Assembly: GCA_030608245.1 (NCBI GenBank)
Contig: JAUWEO010000009.1
Coordinates: forward strand, 1-19,552
DNA from: Candidatus Latescibacterota bacterium
GTDB lineage: Bacteria > Latescibacterota > MVCY01
Direction of reading: 5' to 3'
DNA length: 19,552 bases
The notes beneath the pieces are model-generated. The model had not been told where the DNA came from. It saw only the letters and a program-made list of their open reading frames with translations, and searched no databases. Positions 14,464 through 19,552 of this stretch are shown piece by piece. Position 1 is the first letter of the stretch. The number at the start of each line of letters is the position of its first letter. Position numbers and translations under genes: made by a program.

Positions 14464-14496
14464 AACCTCCCGCAGGTTCCGAACCTGCGGGAGGTT
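14464..14496. repeat. 33-bp perfect palindrome, family 1, copy B
   Basis: The arms are identical to copy A at 8136-8168 (AACCTCCCGCAGGTT and its complement) around the loop CCG. Two partial left-arm copies (AACCTCC at 14440-14446 and AACCTCCCGC at 14450-14459) stand just beside it, suggesting slippage or repeated insertion. It lies in the porB-pgsA gap. Confidence 0.85.
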
Positions 14497-14528
14497 ACCA
14501 AAAAGAAGTTGCGTAGTACGCTGTGTTT

Positions 14529-15446
14529 TCAAGAGGTTTTCTCTAACAACTCTTCCCAGCGGCGGTCCACTTCGGCTTGCAGTTGTTCAATCACCTGTTG
14601 ATTGTTGCCTTTGAACAGATGGGCAAATCTCCCTTGGGTCTTAAGCCACTCCTCGACTGGCGGTTTCTGCTTTGGCCGGTAAGTGAGTCTCCATTTGTCT
14701 TCCGCAACCTCGTAGAGCGGCCAGATACAAGTGTCTACAGCTAATTGGGCGATCTTAATGCTCTCATTTGGAGGGTGTCGCCAGCCACGAGGGCAGGGAG
14801 AGAGGACATTCATAAAGGAGGGTCCTTCAGCCTGGAGCGCCCTCTGGGCCTTGCTCACCAAGTCGTTCCAGCGGCTGGGTGAGGCCTGAGCCACATAGGG
14901 GATATGGTGAGCGGCTATTATTTCGGTCAAATCCTTTCTGTTCTGAGTCTTGCCAGGGAGCACTTTGCCCGCAGGAGAGGTAGTGGTCGCCGCCCCCAGC
15001 GGGGTGGCACTGGAGCGCTGAATTCCCGTGTTCATATAGGCCTGGTTATCATAGCAGACATAAAGCATCCGGTGGCCCCGTTCGCAGGCACCGGAAAGGG
15101 CCTGAATTCCTATATCATAAGTACCTCCATCGCCTGAGAAGGCGATGAATCGCATATCTTGGTCGGTCTCCCCTTTTTTCTTCAGCGCCCGGTAGGCTGT
15201 TTCCACCCCACTGAGTGTGGAGGCGGCATTTTCAAAGGCGCAGTGAATAAAAGAACAACGCCAGGCAGTGTAAGGAAAGATAGTGGTCGCCACCTCCAGG
15301 CATCCAGTGGAGGCTGCTATCACTACCGGTGTATCAGCTGCCAGAAGCACTTGCCGCACAATTATCGAGGCCCCACACCCGGCACACAGCCGGTGCCCTC
15401 CGGTCAGCAGCTCTTTCTTGCTCGAAAGTTGTTTTAGACTGGCCAT
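14529..15446 (-). CDS. porB: Pyruvate:ferredoxin oxidoreductase beta subunit
   Basis: This is the thiamine-diphosphate-binding subunit of the oxygen-sensitive enzyme that interconverts pyruvate and CoA with acetyl-CoA, CO2 and reduced ferredoxin. Seen: iron-sulfur ligands Cys21 and Cys24 in RLCAGCG, Cys49 in STGCLEV, and a late Cys in SPCPRGW. The ThDP/Mg motif is SGDGGTYDIGIQALSGA with YDNQAYMNTGIQRS, a strongly pyruvate-type sequence. It is 305 aa. The start is the ATG at 15446 with AGGAGG five bases upstream; a TTG one codon earlier is disregarded. It follows porA by 9 bp. The related 2-oxoisovalerate enzymes are a less likely alternative. Confidence 0.93.
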   Translation of the reverse strand: MASLKQLSSKKELLTGGHRLCAGCGASIIVRQVLLAADTPVVIAASTGCLEVATTIFPYTAWRCSFIHCAFENAASTLSGVETAYRALKKKGETDQDMRFIAFSGDGGTYDIGIQALSGACERGHRMLYVCYDNQAYMNTGIQRSSATPLGAATTTSPAGKVLPGKTQNRKDLTEIIAAHHIPYVAQASPSRWNDLVSKAQRALQAEGPSFMNVLSPCPRGWRHPPNESIKIAQLAVDTCIWPLYEVAEDKWRLTYRPKQKPPVEEWLKTQGRFAHLFKGNNQQVIEQLQAEVDRRWEELLEKTS

Positions 15447-15455
15447 CAACTCCTC

Positions 15456-16637
15456 CTATTTTCTAACACCAATGTAATCAAAAGGTTGTTCCACTTTTCC
15501 ACTTTCTGCCGTTTTCTGGAGCTTCTTCCCGACTTCCTGGATATCTTCTATATCTATATCTCTTCCCCCCAGGCCGTAGATGTAGTTGAGTAAGAGGGGG
15601 CGATGGTTGCTGGCGAACAGGGCCGAGCTTATCTCCGTGAACAGCGGTCCGGCGGCTGCACCAAAGGAGACCGCCCTGTCCAGCACGGCGACCGCCTCAA
15701 ATCTACTTAGAAGCTGGGTTAACTCTTCGGAGGGGAAGGGTCTGAAGGCTCGTAGCTTCAAGACCCCTATGGGTAAACCATTGGCCCTAAGCCGGTCTAC
15801 GGCCTCTTTCGCTGTCCCAGCGGCAGAGCCCATCAGGACTATTGCCAGCCGAGCGTCCTGGAGATGGTAAGCTTCAAACAATCCGTACTCCCTTCCCGAT
15901 AGAGAACCGAACTGCTTGCCAACTTCTATTACGGTCTGCTTGGCTGGCCCATAAGCTTCTATCTGCTGGCGTTTATGCTCAAAGTAGAAATCATAAAGGT
16001 CTAAAGGTCCAAAAGTATAGGGATGAGAGATGTCCAGCAAAGAGTTCACCGACTTGAATTCTCCTATAAACTTCTGAACTTCGTTGTCTTTCAGTAATTC
16101 CAAACACTCCACTGCGTGGCTGATGATGAAGCCATCATAACAGACCATAACCGGCAGCCTGACCTGGGGATGTTCAGCGATACGAACCGCTTGAATGAGG
16201 CTGTCATAGGCCTCCTGACCATTTTCACAGAAAAGTTGAATCCATCCCGTATCCCTGGCACCCATCGAGTCAGAGTGGTCGCAATGGATGTTAATGTTGG
16301 CGGAAAGGGCTCTGTTCACCAGGGCCATAACAATTGGCAGTCGTGTGGAGGCAGCGATGTAGAGGATCTCCCACATCAGAGCCATACCGTTGGCGGAGGT
16401 GGCGGTCATCACCCGCGTGCCCGATGCCGCTGCTGCCACACAGGCACTCATTGCCGAGTGCTCGCTCTCCACTGTGACGAATTCAGTATCCACCCGGCCA
16501 TCGGCTACAAATTGCGCAAATGTTTGAACGACTTCGGTCTGAGGGGTTATTGGGTAGGCAGCCATTGCATCGGGATTTATCTGGCGCATCGCCTCTGCTG
16601 CTGCCTGGTTCCCCTCCATTGAAATCAGATTTCCCAT
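15456..16637 (-). CDS. porA: Pyruvate:ferredoxin oxidoreductase alpha subunit
   Basis: The alpha subunit supplies the pyrimidine-binding half of the active site and the CoA domain. The 393-aa protein starts SMEGNQAAAEAMRQINPD, followed by AAYPITPQTEVVQ with the conserved Thr/Gln pocket, ESEHSAMSACVAAAASG with the ThDP-activating Glu, and TATSANGMALM. HCDHSDSMGARDTGW is a PorA hallmark near 130-145. A C-terminal LKLRAFRPFPSEEL stretch is typical of the CoA-binding transketolase C domain. The start is the ATG at 16637 with AGGAG eight bases upstream; the preceding TTG is ignored. A 242-bp gap containing a MITE separates it from porD, which is unusual for this tightly packed operon. Confidence 0.94.
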   Translation of the reverse strand: MGNLISMEGNQAAAEAMRQINPDAMAAYPITPQTEVVQTFAQFVADGRVDTEFVTVESEHSAMSACVAAAASGTRVMTATSANGMALMWEILYIAASTRLPIVMALVNRALSANINIHCDHSDSMGARDTGWIQLFCENGQEAYDSLIQAVRIAEHPQVRLPVMVCYDGFIISHAVECLELLKDNEVQKFIGEFKSVNSLLDISHPYTFGPLDLYDFYFEHKRQQIEAYGPAKQTVIEVGKQFGSLSGREYGLFEAYHLQDARLAIVLMGSAAGTAKEAVDRLRANGLPIGVLKLRAFRPFPSEELTQLLSRFEAVAVLDRAVSFGAAAGPLFTEISSALFASNHRPLLLNYIYGLGGRDIDIEDIQEVGKKLQKTAESGKVEQPFDYIGVRK

Positions 16638-16665
16638 CAATTTGCTCCTTTTTGAATCAAGGTGA

Positions 16666-16861
16666 GCATTGATTTAGACAGATTCAATAGATAGAATCCT
16701 GATTAACTCGCAAAAATTCTCCTTTTGTCATGTTGAGCTTGCCGAAACATCTGATAAGCTATTGTAACTCATCAACACATCAGATTCCTCACTTCGTTCG
16801 GAATGACAACTTTACCACTTTTTGCGGGAGAATCAATCCTTTAATCTGTTTAGATCAATGC
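16666..16861. repeat. 19-bp-arm inverted repeat interrupted by the MITE
   Basis: GCATTGATTTAGACAGATT (16666-16684) pairs with AATCTGTTTAGATCAATGC (16843-16861): 17 of 19 pairs are Watson-Crick, and the two exceptions would be G-U pairs in RNA. The MITE with its duplicated AATCCT fills the loop. Removing the element leaves a compact ~56-base hairpin in the porD-porA gap. Its role, perhaps processing or attenuation between subunits, is inferred. Confidence 0.6.
16701..16834. mobile_element. 134-bp MITE-like element, copy 2, with 6-bp target duplication
   Basis: It is gapless against copy 1 with about 8 differences in 134. Flanking AATCCT (16695-16700 and 16835-16840) is a perfect duplication that differs from that of copy 1 (ATCTAT), showing two independent insertions. 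In the terminal repeats, where copy 1 has CGTAAAAA/TTTTTACG, copy 2 has CGCAAAAA/TTTTTGCG, a paired change. It lies within the porD-porA gap. Confidence 0.85.
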
Positions 16862-16879
16862 AAATTCAATCCGTCCAAA

Positions 16880-17179
16880 TCAATCCCTTTTTTCTGCTAC
16901 CATTGTTATTGCTTTAATCTTAGGTGGACAAATTTCGGCACAGATGCCACAGCCTTTACAATGGTCGTAATCTATACCTACAACCTTAGCATCTTCAACT
17001 ATAATGGAGGAATCGGGGCAGTGGATCCAGCACAGCAGGCAATTGGTGCATTTCTCCTCATCCCTGATGGGACGGAAGGTTCGCCAACTGCCAGTTATGT
17101 ATTGCTCAGCGTTACCTGCTTCCGGTATTACTCCCCCCTGGGGCAGCTCTTTCCATCCGGTCTCGGGTGTGATTTTCAC
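16880..17179 (-). CDS. porD: Pyruvate:ferredoxin oxidoreductase delta (ferredoxin-like) subunit
   Basis: The delta subunit passes electrons from the ThDP centre to ferredoxin through two [4Fe-4S] clusters. The 99-aa protein shows two perfect CxxCxxCxxxCP sets: Cys44, 47, 50, 54 and Cys74, 77, 80, 84. The N-terminal part with SWRTFRPIRDEEKC is typical of PorD rather than a free ferredoxin. The start is GTG at 17179, overlapping the porG stop as GTGA, with GAGGAGGTG upstream, so translation is coupled to porG. It ends 242 bp before porA across the MITE-bearing gap. Confidence 0.94.
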   Translation of the reverse strand: MKITPETGWKELPQGGVIPEAGNAEQYITGSWRTFRPIRDEEKCTNCLLCWIHCPDSSIIVEDAKVVGIDYDHCKGCGICAEICPPKIKAITMVAEKRD

Positions 17180-17748
17180 TCTGATTTCACCTCCTCGTAA
17201 GCCCGTCGGATAGCCTGGATATTCTTCTCTACCACCTGGGCGTTGAACTTTTTCTCGAAACTCTTACGGGTGTTGGCGATAACTGCCTCTATGTCTAAAA
17301 GCCCAGTCGCTTTGATCATAGCGCCCATCATTGGGGTATTGGGGATAGGTCTGCCGATAATCTCCAGGGCGACCTGAGTGGCTGGCAGGGTGAACAGTCG
17401 TCTGCCCGATATGTTCAAGGTTCTGCGCAATGAATTCGGGGACTCGTTTGTGTTTACTACCACGGTGCCGTCTTCAGGAACGCCATCTAAAATATCCACA
17501 GTTTCCAGCAAGGTGGGGTCTAATACTGCCACTACCTGGGGGGCTTTCACATGGCAGTGGATTCTGATTGGGCTGTCACTTATGCGGGTGAACGCCATTA
17601 TAGGTGCCCCCATCCTCTCTGGACCGTATTCCGGGAAAGCCTGAATATATTTACCCTCTTGCATTGCCGATTCGGCGAGAAGATAGGCAGCGGTCTTTGC
17701 CCCCTGTCCTCCTCTGCCGTGCCATCGGACTTCGATCATTTCAGACAT
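17176..17748 (-). CDS. porG: Pyruvate:ferredoxin oxidoreductase gamma subunit
   Basis: The gamma subunit is the structural/CoA-side component of the four-subunit enzyme. The 190-aa protein starts MIEVRWHGRGGQGAKTAAYLLA, the family hallmark, followed by FPEYGPERMGAP and PNTPMMGAMIKATGL. The start is the ATG at 17748 with AGGAGG five bases upstream; the frame extends to 17784 without a site. It is the first gene of porG-porD-porA-porB. The 227-bp leader region upstream carries a family-2 palindrome and AT-rich repeats; no convincing promoter stands out (best candidate TTGCGC-N17-TACTAT on the minus strand, weak). Confidence 0.93.
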   Translation of the reverse strand: MSEMIEVRWHGRGGQGAKTAAYLLAESAMQEGKYIQAFPEYGPERMGAPIMAFTRISDSPIRIHCHVKAPQVVAVLDPTLLETVDILDGVPEDGTVVVNTNESPNSLRRTLNISGRRLFTLPATQVALEIIGRPIPNTPMMGAMIKATGLLDIEAVIANTRKSFEKKFNAQVVEKNIQAIRRAYEEVKSE

Positions 17749-17792
17749 AGAACCTCCTTGTATGCTAACGAAGCTTCGCCTCAAACCGACGA

Positions 17793-17821
17793 GTAGGGAC
17801 AGAACAATGTTCTGTCCCTAC
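17793..17821. repeat. 29-bp perfect palindrome, family 2, copy B
   Basis: The arms GTAGGGACAGAACA and TGTTCTGTCCCTAC surround a single A. The layout and the outer GTAGRGAC match copy A at 8273-8301. It lies between recR and porG, upstream of porG. Confidence 0.85.
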
Positions 17822-17841
17822 GGGGCTCAATTTTGGGCTGT

Positions 17842-17898
17842 TTCGAATTTTGAGTCTTTGGATTTTGATGTTTATTTCGAATTTTGTACTTCGAATTT
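17842..17898. repeat. Three copies of TTCGAATTT in an AT-rich stretch
   Basis: TTCGAATTT occurs exactly at 17842-17850, 17876-17884 and 17890-17898, with looser GATTTTGATG-like copies between. Such short interspersed words are common in intergenic DNA of environmental genomes. The 17749-17975 gap otherwise holds the family-2 palindrome. Confidence 0.5.
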
Positions 17899-17975
17899 CA
17901 TAGTAGCAGAGTTTGTTTTTTAGCGCAAGAACTTGACACAAATTTCGAGAGCTTGCCCACGAAAACGTTCAGGAA

Positions 17976-18575
17976 TTATTCCACCCTCCTCCGTTCTTCC
18001 AAAGCTCGAATCAAAGTCTCCTTGCTGGCGATTTCCAAATCTCCCCCTACAGGCAACCCCCGGGCAATTCGGGAGATATTCACTGAGTAGGGGTGAAGCA
18101 ATCTTGCCAGATAGGCAGAAGTGGTTTCTCCCTCTGCAGTAGCAGAGGTGGCCAGAATCACTTCCTCGATGCCATTTTTTACCCGCTCCTGAAGTTCCCT
18201 GATCTTCAGATTATCTGGGCCGATGCCGTCCAGCGGGGATAGGACTCCACCCAGCACATGATAGAGCCCTCTGTACTGGCCTGTTTTCTCCAGCGCCAGG
18301 ACATCTTTTGGTTCCTCTATCACACATATAATCGAGCGCTCTCTGCTGGAATCGGAGCAAATATCGCAGGGGTCGGCTTCGGTCAAATTGAAACAGATCG
18401 AACAGTAGCGGGTTTTCTCCTTTAGTTCAGTAATTGCCTCTGCCAGAGAGAGTGCTTCTTGCTTATCGGCCTTCATCAGATAGAAGGTTAATCTTTGGGC
18501 GGTTCTTGTTCCAATGGAAGGCAATTTCTCAAATGCCGCGGTCAGTTTCTCAATAGGATCTACACTGGAATGCAT
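17976..18575 (-). CDS. recR: Recombination mediator RecR
   Basis: RecR acts with RecO (and RecF) to load RecA on single-stranded DNA at gaps and stalled forks. The 199-aa protein has an N-terminal helix-hairpin-helix (LPSIGTRTAQRLTFYLM, 18-34), a zinc finger with Cys58, Cys61, Cys70 and Cys73, a TOPRIM domain (IICVIEEPKDVLALEKTGQYRG, in part), and the C-terminal SRIARGLPVGGDLE motif. The start is the ATG at 18575 with GGGAG upstream. It follows ybaB by 26 bp in the widely conserved dnaX-ybaB-recR order. Confidence 0.96.
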   Translation of the reverse strand: MHSSVDPIEKLTAAFEKLPSIGTRTAQRLTFYLMKADKQEALSLAEAITELKEKTRYCSICFNLTEADPCDICSDSSRERSIICVIEEPKDVLALEKTGQYRGLYHVLGGVLSPLDGIGPDNLKIRELQERVKNGIEEVILATSATAEGETTSAYLARLLHPYSVNISRIARGLPVGGDLEIASKETLIRALEERRRVE

Positions 18576-18601
18576 CAGCTATTTCTCCCTATCCTTATTA
18601 G

Positions 18602-18940
18602 TTAAGTCAAACCAGGTATTTTCATGTCACCCAGAAGTTGCGGGACAAGGCCCCCGGTTACTTTTTGCATCTCTTCTTCGGCCAATTCTTGAGCCCGCTG
18701 GCGAGCCTGGTTCACGGCAGCAACAATCAAATCCTCTAACATCTCAACATCTTCGGGATTTACCACCTCAGGGTCAATTTTCACTTCCAGAATATCCTGT
18801 TTACCATTGGCAACCACAGTGACCATACCTCCACCGGCACTACCTTCGACTCTTTCTAACTCTAAGTCTTCCTGTAACTTAGAGAGTTTTCCCTGCAATG
18901 CCTGCGCTTGTTTCATCACCGCTGCAAATCCTTTTGCCAT
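18602..18940 (-). CDS. ybaB: YbaB/EbfC family nucleoid-associated protein
   Basis: This is a small DNA-binding dimer (tweezer fold) found beside recR in most bacteria. The 112-aa protein shows MKQAQALQGKLSKLQEDL at the start, the glycine-rich GSAGGGMVTVVANGK turn at about 33-47, and IDPEVVNPEDVEMLEDLIVAAVNQA (in part). The start is the ATG at 18940 with AGGAGG nine bases upstream, giving the family's usual ~105-110 aa; an 11-codon upstream extension is rejected. It lies between the DnaX C-terminal region and recR on the same strand. Confidence 0.95.
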   Translation of the reverse strand: MAKGFAAVMKQAQALQGKLSKLQEDLELERVEGSAGGGMVTVVANGKQDILEVKIDPEVVNPEDVEMLEDLIVAAVNQARQRAQELAEEEMQKVTGGLVPQLLGDMKIPGLT

Positions 18941-18998
18941 TAGATTGTCCTCCTTGTTTTCGATTTGTCTCACTTGTTCTTCGCTTCGATTTTCAGCA

Positions 18999-19469
18999 CT
19001 AATTGTCCGGAGAGCCTATCAACTCTCCATCGAATATCTCCACCACGCTGCGAAGCAGTGGCTCCTTTTGGTAAAGCTCTTCTAAGGGGGTTTTCGCTGA
19101 GCCTGCTTTCTCCTCGGAGTTGACGATTGCGCACTTGATCTTCAGTGGAGTAGTGAACATCTCCTCTACGGCTTTCTCGACTATGTTGGCGTTTTTCTCT
19201 ACCTTCTTAGCAGAGAAATTTTCTTCCTTTTTGAAAGAGAGCTGAAGGATGTTTCCGGACAGTTCAGCAGGCACTGCGTGAGAGAGAAGCGACCCCAGGC
19301 TCATCTTTTTCTGTTTAACTGTCTCAACTATTTGGGGCCAGCGGTCTCGTATATTCTCCAGACTCACCTCCAGATCTACTGGCTCTGTAGTTGCCTCTTC
19401 CACTTGTTTGGGAAATTCTACTGGCACCTCCTTTTGGGATTCTATCAGCTCTGGTCTGTCTTCAAACAC
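18999..19469 (-). CDS. dnaX: DNA polymerase III gamma/tau C-terminal region, 5' part displaced
   Basis: The segment SLENIRDRWPQIVETVKQKK, then ILQLSFKKEENFSAKKVEKN and IVEKAVEEMFTTPLKIKC, follows the pattern of the domain after the DnaX clamp-loader core, and position before ybaB-recR agrees. The ATPase part is not in this frame: an in-frame TAA stands at 19488-19490, and the frame opens with GTG at 19469, poorly supported by AAAGG. Another frame is open from the window edge to a TGA at 19462-19464, overlapping the GTG. So this is either a separately translated tail, a frameshift (natural or sequence error) in dnaX, or a separate protein. The first ~35 residues are acidic linker (E-V-P-V-E-F-P-K). 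Confidence 0.55.
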   Translation of the reverse strand: MFEDRPELIESQKEVPVEFPKQVEEATTEPVDLEVSLENIRDRWPQIVETVKQKKMSLGSLLSHAVPAELSGNILQLSFKKEENFSAKKVEKNANIVEKAVEEMFTTPLKIKCAIVNSEEKAGSAKTPLEELYQKEPLLRSVVEIFDGELIGSPDN

Positions 19470-19552
19470 GGGCAGGGAACCTTTCTGTTAACAGATCTGG
19501 AAGGATTACCCCATAAATCAACCCTCTAACCCGGAAAATCGTTACAAAAGGT

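Noticed and set aside
19462..19469. prfB-like programmed +1 frameshift at GTTTGA
   Set aside because: A valine tRNA slipping from GTT to TTT pairs poorly, and no upstream stimulatory site is evident; kept only as an open question about dnaX.
1..19552. tRNA, rRNA or riboswitch genes
   Set aside because: No cloverleaf, rRNA core motif or recognised riboswitch core was found by eye in the gaps; a covariance-model scan would be needed to be certain.

Overview
This window reads as chromosomal DNA of an uncultured, probably anaerobic, diderm bacterium. An outer membrane with lipid A is implied by lpxB and by an ExbB/TolQ-ExbD/TolR motor. meso-Diaminopimelate metabolism is implied by dapL, dapF and lysA. 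Anaerobic oxoacid metabolism is implied by a four-subunit porGDAB ferredoxin oxidoreductase. Gene order, frequent strand switches and abundant dispersed palindromes are typical of candidate-phylum genomes, but I cannot place it in a phylum from the sequence alone.

Layout. 1-984 (+): the 3' part of a ROK-family gene whose kinase residues are degenerate, probably a regulator. 1013-1084: a palindromic intergenic repeat. 1119-3527 (+): a PII signal protein with an abnormal T-loop, a glutamate dehydrogenase, and an isoaspartyl methyltransferase with an export signal. 3543-9664 (-): rho, dapL, lysA, dapF and lpxB in transcription order. 9936-10676 (-): cysE, divergent from 11221-13805 (+), which holds exbB, exbD, a second exbD and a DUF4432/aldose-epimerase-like gene. 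13828-17748 (-): porG, porD, porA, porB, then pgsA. 17976-19469 (-): a DnaX C-terminal region, ybaB/ebfC and recR, the classical dnaX-ybaB-recR order.

Functional logic. PII next to glutamate dehydrogenase suggests 2-oxoglutarate/energy control of nitrogen assimilation. dapL-lysA-dapF supply lysine and the peptidoglycan precursor beside lpxB (lipid A) and, further on, pgsA (phospholipid), so several genes serve the cell envelope. PorGDAB links acetyl-CoA and pyruvate through reduced ferredoxin. The rest is housekeeping (transcription termination, cysteine synthesis, recombination).

The most notable part is non-coding. Two 134-bp elements about 94% identical (10749-10882, 16701-16834) have imperfect terminal inverted repeats with compensatory changes and different, perfect 6-bp target-site duplications, so they are mobile MITE-like elements. 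One sits inside an older 19-bp-arm hairpin between porD and porA. Two further palindrome families occur twice each: 33 bp at 8136 and 14464, and 29 bp at 8273 and 17793. The 29-bp pair conserves its architecture while its inner stem sequence differs. No transposase, CRISPR array, tRNA or rRNA was seen. Apart from the repeats the gene content is ordinary. The less usual protein features are the tyrosine-less PII, the exported methyltransferase and the DnaX tail cut off by an upstream stop.
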